Assembly: GCF_040717535.1 (NCBI RefSeq)
Contig: NZ_JBFEFI010000001.1
Location: 62,001-126,000 of the forward strand
Direction of reading: 5' to 3'
From: Thalassoglobus sp. JC818
GTDB taxonomy: Bacteria; Planctomycetota; Planctomycetia; Planctomycetales; Planctomycetaceae
DNA: 64,000 nucleotides
Made by a program: the position numbers and the translations under genes. Below are positions 8,607 through 17,776 of this stretch, piece by piece. Under the pieces are notes generated by a model. The model was not told the origin of the DNA and ran no database searches. It was given only the letters and a program-made list of their open reading frames with translations. Positions within the stretch are counted from its first letter, which is position 1. Each line of letters begins with the position of its first letter.

Positions 8607-9035
8607 ATGATTTCCAAAACAGCTGAATACGCCCTGAGAGCCGTCACATGCCTGGCAGCGAACGATGGCAAGCCTCTTTCGGCGGACGTGCTGGCCGAAA
8701 AGACAAAAGTGCCACGACGTTATCTGACTCGCGTGATGCAAGACTTGGCGGCTGTCGACCTTGTCGATTCGCGCAGCGGCCCAGGCGGCGGCTATCTGCT
8801 GTCGATCCCCACCGACAAGCTGACAATTCTGGACATCGTAAACGCTGTGGCTCCGCTAGAAAGAATCAATGCATGCCCGCTGGGACTCGAATCTCACACC
8901 TCCTTGTGTCCTCTCCATGCAGAACTCGACAAAGCCTACGCCGCCACGGAGGCAGCCTTCGCCAACGTGACAATTCGCCAACTCATCGAGTCGACGAGTC
9001 CGATCGTCCCATTATGCGAAGTACCTTCAAAGTAA
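8607..9035 (+). CDS. NsrR-like Rrf2 family NO-responsive repressor
   Basis: 142-residue Rrf2 regulator starting [17 protein letters not shown], with recognition helix [19 protein letters not shown] and wing SGPGGGYLL. The cluster loop carries Cys90 and Cys101 in [12 protein letters not shown], spaced like the first and third ligands of NsrR. The middle cysteine is absent and His97 lies nearby. A cluster with mixed ligands is likely, as in other Rrf2 proteins of the CPLG-H-CPLH type. It is divergent from hmp, so its inferred job is NO-sensing control of that gene. Confidence 0.88.
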   Translation: MISKTAEYALRAVTCLAANDGKPLSADVLAEKTKVPRRYLTRVMQDLAAVDLVDSRSGPGGGYLLSIPTDKLTILDIVNAVAPLERINACPLGLESHTSLCPLHAELDKAYAATEAAFANVTIRQLIESTSPIVPLCEVPSK

Positions 9036-9676
9036 ACCTGGCCTCATCGATCTGCATTGCGTCGAACAGGATTTCTGACCCTCTTTATATAGGAATGAAG
9101 CCGCTCTCCGTGGATGCGCTTGAGCGATCCCTCCCGATTGGCATCTAGTGGATGAAGCGCTGCAAGAAGCCAGCGTGACCAAGTGGCAAAAACGCGATCA
9201 ACTCGCAGATATTGAAGGTTTTCCTCCCAGAGCGAAGCATTATCAGGGTCTCGAACTGGCGATTCTCTCTCAGCAAATTGAGGGACGACTACATCCGAGC
9301 TGTCCACCACCGTGTACTCTCGATCTCGTTGGGACGTTCGAACTGATCCCACGAAGTTGAGTTGGTACTTCAGTTTCTCGCCGGACAATCAGCACTTGAT
9401 CTATGCTGAGGACGGGAAAATCATGCTGTTCGACGTTCGGTCCAGTTCGACGCGACAACTCTCGACAGAGAAAAATCTCGAGTACAGATACCCAAATTTC
9501 TGGGGAAGCGTGTGGCGAGCGGCTTATAGCATCGTGCGATCTTTCTCCGTGGTTCCACTTCTTCTGCCTTTTGACTGCTTAAACAATCGCGTCAATTACT
9601 CTACAATCGATCCGCAACCGTAGATTGACACTCGATTCTTTACCTTCTCTGAGTAGTAACGAGCAGTCGGCGAACC
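9036..9676. other. intergenic region with gene remnant
   Basis: About 640 bases between the NsrR-like gene and the histidine kinase. Apart from the propeller fragment near 9360-9500 I see no supported gene. The kinase promoter should lie near the end of this stretch, but I could not define it. Confidence 0.4.
9312..9530 (+). pseudogene. fragment of a TolB/WD40-like beta-propeller
   Basis: One reading frame gives LSWYFSFSPDNQHLIYAEDG followed by KIMLFDVRSSSTRQLS, a textbook single TolB/PD40 propeller blade. It lacks a start and neighbouring blades, and the flanking frames are disrupted. I read it as the remnant of a larger propeller gene now decayed. Confidence 0.35.
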
Positions 9677-11893
9677 ATGTCTGTTCCAGGCACTCAACTC
9701 CTGAGCGTGTTCACGTCGAACGATGAAATTCGATTGCTGTTGGAAGCATCGCAAATCATCGTCTGGACTCATTGGCCAGCCGGTCATCGATTGTTCCACT
9801 CGAAGGAATGGAGCCAGTTCACTGGACAAGCACACCAGCTCAATCAGAGTGCTGATTGGCACGAATCTGTGCATCCCGAAGACATCTCTCTGCTGCTTCG
9901 GAATTACGATTCCGCGAACGGTGAGAAATCTGAACAGACCTTTCAGGTTCGGTATCGACGTTATTGCGGCAGATACTTTTCGTATCTCGAACGCGCTCTT
10001 CCGGTTGTCGATGCGAATGGGAAAGTAGATCACTGGTTCGGGGTAAGCCTTTCGCAGGAAGAACATCCTCCGTTCCCAGTGCTTGCTGATCGCAATTTCT
10101 TGCTGCAAGCGATCTTCGACAACGTCCCGGAATGCGTAAAGGTCTTCGATCGCGATGGAAAATTCCAGGTGATCAACCGCGCCGGACTCGCAATGATTGA
10201 AGCGGACTCGTTTGAGGAAGTCCTTGGTAATACTGCCTGGTGGTGCATCGCACCAGAGCATCATACGGCCGTGAGACGAATGAACGCGAATGTGTTGCGA
10301 GGCGAGTGCGCCTCCACGGAGTATGATGTCATCGGAAAGAAGGGCGGAAGGCGAAACGTTAAGACTCACGGTATTCCGATGTTTGATCCGAGCGGCGACG
10401 TCACTGGCATCTTGAGTATCACACGTGATTTAACTGTCGAACGGAACGCAGAGATCGCCATCCGTGCAAGTTCGATGCGGTTGCGACGCTTGGTCGAGGA
10501 ACTCCCCGCGAGCGCAATCTGCATCGAAGGCAATTCCGTCTTCTTCAATCGCGCCGCACAAGATCTGTTCGGCTACTCGCCTGACGAGGTATCAACCGTC
10601 GACGAATGGTTCTCGTTACTTTATCGCGAACGATGCGATGAGATGCTGGAGCTTTATGAAGCAGATCGAACTCAGGCTTTCCCACTCAAGCGAGAAGTTC
10701 AAGTCAACTGTCGATCGGGAGAGATTAAGACCGTCGAGTTTGCAGGGTACGAAGACCATGAAGTTGAGATCTGGGTCGTACACGATGTTACAGAACGCAA
10801 GCGAGCAGAAGAAGCGGTCAGAATTCGCGAGCGGCAGCTGTCGACATTAATGAGCAACCTGCCTGGAGCAGCTTACCGTTGCCTCAATGACAAAGACTGG
10901 ACAATGGAATTCATCAGCGATGGATGCGTTCAGGTAAGTGGCTATCCGGCAGAAAAGTTAACTCAAGGCGTTCCTACATGGTCTGAGCTGATGCATCCTG
11001 ACGATCGTCAACCGATCTGGGAAACTGTTCAGGATAGCCTGTCTCAACGTCAATCGTTTCAGGTTGTCTACCGTATTCAGCACCGCGACGGCGACGAGCG
11101 GGTCATCTGGGAACAAGGTCGCGGTGTGGTCAACGCACACGGTCAGATAGAAGCTATCGAAGGTTTCTTGACGGATATGACCGAAATGGAACAAATGAAA
11201 CAGCAGCTCGTACAGAGTGAGCGACTGGCTGCGATGGGCAAGATGTTATCGGCACTCGCTCACGAGAGTCGCAATGCACTTCAGCGCATTCAATCCGGCG
11301 TCGAAATGCTGAAGTTTGAGTTTGAACAAGACTCCGAATCTTATGAGGACCTGCGGCGAATCGCTGGAGCTCGAGAAGACTTGCAGCGTCTCTACGACGA
11401 AATGCGAAGCTTTGCAGCCCCGATGAATTTACAGATTTCCGATTGTGATCTATCAGGGATATGGACCAAGGCGTGGAATCACCTTGAATCAACGTGGAAT
11501 TCTCGAAACGTTCAGCTGAAGCAGAATTTGAGCGACATTAATCTGAGAGTTTCAGTCGATGCTTTCCGTCTCGAACAGGTCTTTCGCAACCTCTTTGAAA
11601 ATGCACTTGCAGCGTGTGACGATCCAGTTGTCATAGAGATTTCATGTGACAATTCTGACATTCATGGAAAGCCCGGGGTGTGCGTGACGTTGCGCGACAA
11701 TGGTCCTGGGCTAAAGGAAGAACACAGAGCGAGGATATTTGAAGCCTTTTTCACGACCAAGCACAAGGGCAGCGGTCTGGGCATGGCAATTGCAAAACGG
11801 ATTGTGGAAGCTCACCGCGGAAAAATTGAAGTGCGCAATTCAACGAGCGGCGGAGCTGAGTTTTTACTCGTAATCCCGAGAGACCAACCGTGA
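9677..11893 (+). CDS. four-PAS sensor histidine kinase (NtrB-like)
   Basis: 738-residue soluble sensor kinase with no membrane segment, so it senses a cytoplasmic signal. Four PAS domains lie in series at about 15-125, 135-255, 265-370 and 385-505. The phospho-acceptor helix follows, with His529 in ALAHESRNALQRI, and then the ATPase domain with N-box FRNLFENALAACDD, G1 LRDNGPGL and G2 GSGLGMAIAKRIVEAH. The HESRN variant of the H-box is close to NtrB-type kinases, which pair with sigma-54 activators; one lies two genes downstream. Its stop overlaps the next start (GTGA). Confidence 0.9.
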   Translation: MSVPGTQLLSVFTSNDEIRLLLEASQIIVWTHWPAGHRLFHSKEWSQFTGQAHQLNQSADWHESVHPEDISLLLRNYDSANGEKSEQTFQVRYRRYCGRYFSYLERALPVVDANGKVDHWFGVSLSQEEHPPFPVLADRNFLLQAIFDNVPECVKVFDRDGKFQVINRAGLAMIEADSFEEVLGNTAWWCIAPEHHTAVRRMNANVLRGECASTEYDVIGKKGGRRNVKTHGIPMFDPSGDVTGILSITRDLTVERNAEIAIRASSMRLRRLVEELPASAICIEGNSVFFNRAAQDLFGYSPDEVSTVDEWFSLLYRERCDEMLELYEADRTQAFPLKREVQVNCRSGEIKTVEFAGYEDHEVEIWVVHDVTERKRAEEAVRIRERQLSTLMSNLPGAAYRCLNDKDWTMEFISDGCVQVSGYPAEKLTQGVPTWSELMHPDDRQPIWETVQDSLSQRQSFQVVYRIQHRDGDERVIWEQGRGVVNAHGQIEAIEGFLTDMTEMEQMKQQLVQSERLAAMGKMLSALAHESRNALQRIQSGVEMLKFEFEQDSESYEDLRRIAGAREDLQRLYDEMRSFAAPMNLQISDCDLSGIWTKAWNHLESTWNSRNVQLKQNLSDINLRVSVDAFRLEQVFRNLFENALAACDDPVVIEISCDNSDIHGKPGVCVTLRDNGPGLKEEHRARIFEAFFTTKHKGSGLGMAIAKRIVEAHRGKIEVRNSTSGGAEFLLVIPRDQP

Positions 11894-12312
11894 CAAAGCC
11901 CTTGCGAATTGCCGTTGCCGACGACGAACTTGAGATTCGCGAATTCTTCAGACGATATCTTCCCCGACTGGGGCATTCCGTCGTCGGAGAAGCTTGCAAC
12001 GGAAAACAGCTTGTAGAACTCTGTAAAACAAGCTGCCCGGACTTAATCATTACCGATCTGGCAATGCCTGAAATGGATGGCATCGCTGCGATCTCGGCAC
12101 TCGCTCACTGCTCGAAGTCACCAGTGATCATCGTTTCGTCGCAAGATCCGCCGACGAAACCGGTCCATTCAACTGTCGTTGCGTATCTGGTAAAGCCGAT
12201 TGAAGGAAGTGAACTTCAGGCAGCAATCGAAAAAGCGGTTCGTTCGCAGTCGGAGATTTCGAAATCCTCAAATTCGAGTAAACTAACTTCTAGATCGAAA
12301 CCCAAAGAGTAG
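11890..12312 (+). CDS. receiver-only response regulator
   Basis: 140-residue CheY-like protein starting with GTG inside the kinase stop codon. The acidic pair is in VADDELEI, the phospho-acceptor is Asp56 in IITDLAMPEMDG, the conserved Ser/Thr is in IIVSSQD, and Lys is in LVKPIEG. There is no DNA-binding domain; the last 25 residues are a Ser/Lys-rich tail. Its position between the kinase and the sigma-54 activator suggests a phosphorelay intermediate or a phosphate sink. Confidence 0.88.
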   Translation: MTKPLRIAVADDELEIREFFRRYLPRLGHSVVGEACNGKQLVELCKTSCPDLIITDLAMPEMDGIAAISALAHCSKSPVIIVSSQDPPTKPVHSTVVAYLVKPIEGSELQAAIEKAVRSQSEISKSSNSSKLTSRSKPKE

Positions 12313-12329
12313 ATTTGGAGTCGTCTCTC

Positions 12330-13709
12330 GTGAACTTGTCCGCCAATGAAATGTCGATTCTGCTTGTCGACGATGACGCGGATTTTCGTTCACTGACTGC
12401 CCGCACGCTTCGCAAGTTCGGCTATCACATTCTCGATTGTGAATCAGGTGAAGCTGCCCTTGAGCAGCTCGACAAGCACAGCTTTGACTTGGCCATCGTC
12501 GACCTCTCCATGCCCGGGATGTCGGGGCTTGAGTTGCTTGAGGCCGTCAAAGAGCGTGCCAGTGAAACCGAAGCAGTCATGTTGACCGGAGACGCTACCG
12601 TTCGCACCGCTGTCGAGGCGATGAAACTTGGAGCACATGACTACCTGAGCAAACCGGTCGAGATGGACGAGTTGCGAGTCGTCATTGAAAAAGCATTCGA
12701 AGCGAGTCGACTACGGAAGGAAAACCGACAGCTCAAAGTTGCGCTACAACGATCACGTCCAACTTTCGACATGATCGGAAAATCTGAGGCGATGAATGAG
12801 GTCATGCGATTGATCCAGCGGGCTGGGCCAACCGACAAGCCCATCTTAATCCAAGGCGAAAGTGGAACTGGAAAAGAACTGGTCGCTCATGCTTTGCATC
12901 AAGCCAGCGACGTTGCCGACAAACCGATGATCGTGATCAATTGCGCTGCCTTGCCTGAACAACTGCTCGAAAGCGAATTGTTCGGCCACGAAAAAGGATC
13001 GTTCACAGGCGCATCCGTGGCCAAGCCAGGATTATTCGAGGTTGCAGACGGAGGAACTCTTTTCGTCGACGAGATCGGCGAACTCGACCCATCGCTGCAA
13101 GCCAAGTTCCTCCGAGTTCTCGAAGACGGCTCCCTTCGCAGAGTCGGCTCGACAAAGGAACGGAAAGTCAAGGTTCGCATCATCAGCGCAACCAATCGAG
13201 ACATGGAGAAAGAAGTCGCAGACGGTCGTTTCCGAGAAGATCTATACTATCGAATTGACGTGCTCACGCTGCGACTCCCGCCGCTACGACAGCGACCGGA
13301 AGATATCCAATTGCTGGTCGCCCATTTCGCTGGCGATGATTGGGAAGTCGAGCCCGAAGCGATGAATGCCATTCGGAATTACAGTTGGCCTGGCAACATC
13401 CGACAGCTCATCAACGCCATTGAACGGGCGAAAATTCTGGCTGATGATGAAATCATTTGCCTCAAGAATCTCCCCGAAGTCGTTGCTAGTTGCGCTTCCG
13501 ACAAACCGGTTCACACTTCTGCTTCCTTGAATGATGCCGGCGACGACCTGGAGTCAATCCAAAAGGCCCACATCGCCGAATTGATGATCCGTGAGGAAGG
13601 CAATAAAGCACGCATCGCCCGATTGCTCGGTGTCAGCCGGCGCACTCTCTACCGACTTCTTGACAAGTACGAGATTCCGAATCCCACGTCGGACGAAAGT
13701 GACGAGTAA
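12330..13709 (+). CDS. sigma-54-dependent response regulator (NtrC family)
   Basis: 459-residue transcriptional activator. The receiver has Asp58 in LAIVDLSMPGMSG. The AAA+ domain has Walker A GESGTGKE (about 176-183), the sigma-54 contact loop GSFTGA (about 223-228, a variant of GAFTGA), Walker B GGTLFVDEIGEL and R-finger region YYRIDVLTLRLPPLRQR. A Fis-type helix-turn-helix is at the C-terminus (NKARIARLLGVSRRTLYRLL). I favour the GTG at 12330, preceded by GGAG; TTG at 12315 and ATG at 12351 are alternatives. A sigma-54-type promoter lies 170 bases downstream. Confidence 0.9.
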   Translation: MNLSANEMSILLVDDDADFRSLTARTLRKFGYHILDCESGEAALEQLDKHSFDLAIVDLSMPGMSGLELLEAVKERASETEAVMLTGDATVRTAVEAMKLGAHDYLSKPVEMDELRVVIEKAFEASRLRKENRQLKVALQRSRPTFDMIGKSEAMNEVMRLIQRAGPTDKPILIQGESGTGKELVAHALHQASDVADKPMIVINCAALPEQLLESELFGHEKGSFTGASVAKPGLFEVADGGTLFVDEIGELDPSLQAKFLRVLEDGSLRRVGSTKERKVKVRIISATNRDMEKEVADGRFREDLYYRIDVLTLRLPPLRQRPEDIQLLVAHFAGDDWEVEPEAMNAIRNYSWPGNIRQLINAIERAKILADDEIICLKNLPEVVASCASDKPVHTSASLNDAGDDLESIQKAHIAELMIREEGNKARIARLLGVSRRTLYRLLDKYEIPNPTSDESDE

Positions 13710-13734
13710 CCGCCGTCTGGCCGTCATAGCCTGA

Positions 13735-13767
13735 ATGCAGCTTTCGCCAACTCAAAAGCTGCATTTC
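13735..13767 (+). terminator. 10-bp perfect hairpin, likely terminator
   Basis: ATGCAGCTTT (13735-13744) and AAAGCTGCAT (13755-13764) pair perfectly around a 10-base loop and run into TTTCTC, 26 bases after the activator stop. This fits an intrinsic terminator. It also lies about 140 bases before a sigma-54 promoter, so it could instead be an upstream activator site. Confidence 0.45.
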
Positions 13768-13844
13768 TCATTGCATAGCAGAGACATTTCTGACAGCGCA
13801 GTGATCGACTCGCGCATCATTTCGACACGGACACCACGCATTCG

Positions 13845-13859
13845 AGCCGTTAAACGGCT
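13845..13859. promoter_or_regulatory. 15-bp perfect palindrome
   Basis: AGCCGTT-A-AACGGCT is perfectly symmetric and ends about 20 bases before the -24 element of the candidate sigma-54 promoter. It may be a regulator site; nothing in the sequence proves which protein binds. Confidence 0.3.
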
Positions 13860-13879
13860 TGATTTCATGGCTGTTTTGA

Positions 13880-13896
13880 TTGGCACCGTAGTTGCG
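13880..13896 (+). promoter_or_regulatory. sigma-54 promoter candidate (-24/-12)
   Basis: TTGGCACCGTAGTTGCG contains TGGCAC and TTGC with exactly ten bases between the invariant GG and GC. It differs from the consensus only at two less conserved places. It faces the MDR/SDR/arylsulfotransferase genes and lies just after a sigma-54 activator gene. The implied start of transcription is near 13907, leaving a roughly 300-base leader. Confidence 0.6.
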
Positions 13897-14209
13897 ACGA
13901 GGATTGGCCAAAACGAGTTCGTCAACGCTAACCCGCCGGTTCAGCGTTTTCATTGTAAGTCAACAAGAGATACATCTCGAACTGTCACGTCACTCGTAGA
14001 GTTTGCTGTTGTTTCTTTGCCTTCCTCGAAAAGAAACGTCAGTCGCATGTGACTTCGATCAGTTGACGCCCGAAGAATTTCAGCCTTGAGATCGCCTTTA
14101 CGAGTCTGCAGGTTTACCCATCTCCATCGGCAGCGTTCCAAGCGGGCGCGGAACGAAGTGTCAGAACATGCGAATCGTTCAGTGTTTCAATCAGTAGGAG
14201 TGAGGACCC

Positions 14210-15196
14210 ATGAATTCGACCGAAGCATGGTGCTGGAATTCACCCGGGGAACCCGAGGCGCTGAACCGTCAAACAGTTGACCTCGGCGCGCTATCGCGCC
14301 ACGACGTTCTCGTTGAGAACCAAACGATTGCATTCAATCCAGTTGACTGGAAGTTGATCGAACATGGTCACAGCAACTGGCGTCCTGGACAGATTCCCGG
14401 TGTCGATGGGATGGGAAAGATTGTCGCCATCGGCGAGAGCGTTCAGCACCTGCGAGTAGGAAGTCGTGTTGCCTACCACACCGATCTGCGAGGGCAGGGG
14501 AGTTTCGCACGACATACAACAGTGCCAGCACGCGCTGTGATCCCGGTGCCACACTCGTTGAGTAATGAAGTTGCTGCAGCGATGCCATGTCCGGGCCTGA
14601 CTGCCTGGCAGTCGTTGGAAAAACTGCCGGACTTGTCAGGTGAGGCTGTACTAATCACTGGAGCAGCCGGGAGCGTCGGACATTTTGCAACGCAATTTGC
14701 GTTGAACCGCAACATGCGTGTCTTCGCAACCGCCAGTGCGAAACACCATGAGTGGTTGTCACAGACTGGAGTTCAGGCTGCGGCCGACTATCACGACCAC
14801 GATTGGATCGATCAATTGCGAAACGCAAGTGGCGGACAACCCTTCGCTGCGATCATTGATCTCGTTTCCGCCGATCAAGCGACTCAGCTAGTCGATCACC
14901 TCGGTTACTACGGCCACATCGTCGCTGTGCTGGGACGGGTTGAGCAAAACCCTCAGCCAGCATTTCAGCGATGCGCGTCGCTGCACGAGATTGCTCTCGG
15001 TGCTGCCCATGAATTTGGCTCAGATCAACAGTGGCACAAACTGGTTCGCGCCGGTGAATCGATTCTCGCCCAACTTGCAAATGGATCACTGAAAGCTCCG
15101 CCGCTGAAAACTGGTCGTTTTGAAGAGCTCCCGTCGTTTCTGTCTGAATTCAAGAACAACGGACAGGGAATCAAACACGTCGTCATAGTTGATTGA
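14210..15196 (+). CDS. zinc-independent MDR oxidoreductase (quinone oxidoreductase-like)
   Basis: 328-residue medium-chain dehydrogenase/reductase, NAD(P)H-dependent. The catalytic domain shows FNPVDWKLIEHG and IPGVDGMGKIVAIGE. The Rossmann part has VLITGAAGSVGHFATQFAL. The zinc ligands of true alcohol dehydrogenases are missing, which places it with quinone oxidoreductases or enoyl reductases. A good AGGAG site precedes the ATG. It is the first gene downstream of the candidate sigma-54 promoter, with an SDR 42 bases later. Confidence 0.85.
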   Translation: MNSTEAWCWNSPGEPEALNRQTVDLGALSRHDVLVENQTIAFNPVDWKLIEHGHSNWRPGQIPGVDGMGKIVAIGESVQHLRVGSRVAYHTDLRGQGSFARHTTVPARAVIPVPHSLSNEVAAAMPCPGLTAWQSLEKLPDLSGEAVLITGAAGSVGHFATQFALNRNMRVFATASAKHHEWLSQTGVQAAADYHDHDWIDQLRNASGGQPFAAIIDLVSADQATQLVDHLGYYGHIVAVLGRVEQNPQPAFQRCASLHEIALGAAHEFGSDQQWHKLVRAGESILAQLANGSLKAPPLKTGRFEELPSFLSEFKNNGQGIKHVVIVD

Positions 15197-15238
15197 ACTT
15201 CTCACAACACTTGAACCTCCAACACACAGAGTGATGCA

Positions 15239-16027
15239 GTGGATTTACATCTTGAAAACAAAACAGCTTTGGTCACCGCTTCGACTGGAGGAATCGGTTT
15301 GGCAATCGCTAAACGTCTCGCAGCCGAGGGAGCGATTACAATCATCAACGGTCGAAACCAGTTCAGCGTCGACCAGGCAATGAAAGAGATTTGGCGAGAA
15401 GTTTCGGATGCTCGATTGATCGGCCTTGCTGCGGACAATGGGACGGACGATGGAATTGCTAAGACGATCGTTGAACATCCCGAAGTTGACATTCTGGTGA
15501 ACAACCTCGGAATCTTCGAAGCGGTCGACTTCTTCGACTTAACCGACGAACATTGGCAGAAGATCTTCGAGATCAACGTGATGAGTGGTGTTCGCCTCGC
15601 GAGACATTATCTCAAGCGGATGCTCGATCAAGACACCGGTCGCGTCATCTTCATCAGCAGTGAATCCGGAGTTGTTCCGTCACCGGAGATGGCTCACTAC
15701 GCGATGACAAAGACCGCTCAGCTGGCGTTGTCTCGCAGCCTCGCTCAACTCACTAAGGGAACCAGAGTGACAGTGAATTCCGTGCTGCCGGGACCAACGA
15801 GAACTCCAGGTGTCGAGGAGTTTGTAGGCGAACTGTTTCCTGACGAAGATTGGTCCAACGCTGAAAAGCGATTCATGGCTGAGAACCGCTCAATGTCCCT
15901 CATTCAACGTTTGATCAAGCCGGACGAAATCGCCAATCTGGTCGCGTTCGTCGCGAGCCCTCTCGCAGGAGCGATCAACGGAGCAGCTATGAGAACCGAA
16001 GGGGGAATCGTCCCCACGATCGCTTAA
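15239..16027 (+). CDS. short-chain dehydrogenase/reductase
   Basis: 262-residue [16 protein letters not shown] cofactor loop (the usual TGxxxGIG with Ala-Ser for Thr-Gly), NNLG in [11 protein letters not shown], catalytic Ser in FISSESG, YxxxK in YAMTKTAQ, and PGPTRTPG after the active site. The start is the GTG at 15239, giving the usual [15 protein letters not shown]. It is co-directional with the MDR gene 42 bases upstream and the arylsulfotransferase downstream, probably one transcript. The substrate is unknown. Confidence 0.87.
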   Translation: MDLHLENKTALVTASTGGIGLAIAKRLAAEGAITIINGRNQFSVDQAMKEIWREVSDARLIGLAADNGTDDGIAKTIVEHPEVDILVNNLGIFEAVDFFDLTDEHWQKIFEINVMSGVRLARHYLKRMLDQDTGRVIFISSESGVVPSPEMAHYAMTKTAQLALSRSLAQLTKGTRVTVNSVLPGPTRTPGVEEFVGELFPDEDWSNAEKRFMAENRSMSLIQRLIKPDEIANLVAFVASPLAGAINGAAMRTEGGIVPTIA

Positions 16028-16102
16028 GAACTGGTCACTTACAGTTCCACTTTGCTCTGGTCACTTGGTTTGACTGAATCAACAACGACTCAAATACGAA
16101 AC

Positions 16103-17776
16103 ATGAGCCCAAAACCATCGCTATTAACCTTTGCGATCCTAACTTCAATAATCCTCGCCGGGGGACCTGATTCGCTCGGAGCCGAAGCACCGCGGTTCCT
16201 TCGACCAGCGACAATCAAACAAAACTCAAATCCAGCTGCGCCGCTAGCTGCTGTTCTCTCGTTCGAAGCGAATGACAATGTGACGACCGAAGTCACAATC
16301 ACGGACGGAACGAACCAGTGGAGTGTCGGCTTCGATGAGCCGACGAAAGTCGCCGCAGAGATGCCACTGATTGGCTTCCGTCCAGACCGAGAGCATCGAC
16401 TGACAGTCGCAATTAAAGACTCGGAGGGAAATGAAACGACGGTTAAAGAACTTACATTTCGTTCGCCGAAACTCCCAACCGATCCAGCACTATTTCCACG
16501 AATTGAAACACAAACGAGATTGAAAGATCAAATCGAGCCGGGCTATCGACTGCTCAACCCTCGACGTCGTGTACCTGTTGGAGCTCAACTGACCAACGAA
16601 CAGCAGCTGCGTTTTGGCGAGAGCTTCGGAATGCTGCTAATGGTTGATCACGATGGAACTCCAGTGTGGTACTACCAAACGGCATCGCGAATTGCAGGTT
16701 TTGAATATCACGACGATGGGCGGATTCTCTTTGTAACAGCTGACTTTCGCCTTATCGAAATTGATTTGCTTGGAAACGTGACTCGGTCGTGGTACGCAGC
16801 GGAACGCCCTCAAGGTTACGCCGAGAATTCAGAAGACGTCCCTGCACTCACTTTTCATCACGACGCCGATTTGTTGCCCAATGGGAATGTGCTTGCTCTG
16901 TCGACTAAGCGGCGAAAGATTAACGACTACTACACGAGCGAGACGAATGCCGACGCTGAACGGCAAACTCAATGGGTGATGGGAGACCGTGTGATTGAAT
17001 TCACACCGAACGGCCGAGTGCTCTGGGAATGGGACGCTTTCGAAAACTTGCCTGTCAGGAGAATTGGCTACGAAACGTTCTCTGATTATTGGAAGCGACG
17101 AAGCTTCCCGGACACCATCGACTGGTCGCACGCGAATTCGATCACAAAGCTCGACGATGGTTCGGTGATGGTTAACTTTCGCTACCAGAGCGCGATCGTC
17201 AATTTCGACCCGAATAGCGGAGAAATTAATTGGATCTTTGGCGAGCCAACGGGTTGGCCAGATGAGCTACAGTCGAAGCTGATTCGCTTGGAAGGCAATT
17301 TCCGGTGGCCATGGCATCAGCACGCGCCTGTGTTGACTTCCAAAGGCACGCTACTCCTCTTCGACAATGGCAATTACCGTGCTCGTCCATTCAGTCAGCC
17401 GACGAAAATCCAAGACACCAGAAGTCGAGCCGTTGAATATGACGTCGACTTCGAAAATCGAATTGCTCGTCAAATCTGGACATCTGAGACCGCTAGCGAC
17501 TTGCCACTTGTGTCCATTGCAATGGGCAGTGCTTCAGAGTTGGCAGAGACTGGCAATGTTCTCGTTGGCTACGGTGCAGTCGCTGATCCATTCAAGATCC
17601 ACGAGATGACATGGGAGACCCGGAATCGTTTCAACCAAATCACAAGGTGCGTGGAGTATACCCGCACAAATCCTTCCGAAGTCGTTTGGGAGCTGGAACT
17701 CAAACCGACTGGTAGCGACCCGGAAATCACGTGGAACATCTTCAACACACAGATCGTGAAGATTCCTGCAAACTAA
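16103..17776 (+). CDS. secreted arylsulfotransferase (ASST family)
   Basis: 557-residue protein with a signal peptide (MSPKPSLLTFAILTSIILAG) and an ASST-type six-bladed propeller. Bacterial ASST enzymes move sulfate from one phenol ester to another without PAPS, through a sulfo-histidine. The catalytic signatures are all present: His252/253 in FHHDADLLPNG, His343 in DWSHANSI, Arg360 in NFRYQSAI and His407 in WHQHAPVL, matching the His, His, Arg and transient sulfo-His of E. coli AssT. The ATG at 16103 begins the signal peptide. It follows the SDR by 75 bases. The window also carries seven sulfatases. Confidence 0.8.
   Translation: MSPKPSLLTFAILTSIILAGGPDSLGAEAPRFLRPATIKQNSNPAAPLAAVLSFEANDNVTTEVTITDGTNQWSVGFDEPTKVAAEMPLIGFRPDREHRLTVAIKDSEGNETTVKELTFRSPKLPTDPALFPRIETQTRLKDQIEPGYRLLNPRRRVPVGAQLTNEQQLRFGESFGMLLMVDHDGTPVWYYQTASRIAGFEYHDDGRILFVTADFRLIEIDLLGNVTRSWYAAERPQGYAENSEDVPALTFHHDADLLPNGNVLALSTKRRKINDYYTSETNADAERQTQWVMGDRVIEFTPNGRVLWEWDAFENLPVRRIGYETFSDYWKRRSFPDTIDWSHANSITKLDDGSVMVNFRYQSAIVNFDPNSGEINWIFGEPTGWPDELQSKLIRLEGNFRWPWHQHAPVLTSKGTLLLFDNGNYRARPFSQPTKIQDTRSRAVEYDVDFENRIARQIWTSETASDLPLVSIAMGSASELAETGNVLVGYGAVADPFKIHEMTWETRNRFNQITRCVEYTRTNPSEVVWELELKPTGSDPEITWNIFNTQIVKIPAN

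Larger units (their letters stand above)
13710..14209. other. regulatory intergenic region downstream of the sigma-54 activator
   Basis: 500 bases holding the hairpin, the palindrome and the sigma-54-type promoter listed separately. No gene is supported. A tiny frame (14167-14196, nine codons) ends exactly at the ribosome site of the next gene, but has no support of its own. Confidence 0.45.

Noticed and set aside
13735-14052. Plus-strand frame over the sigma-54 promoter region
   Set aside because: Begins inside the hairpin and spans the promoter; the translation has no motif.
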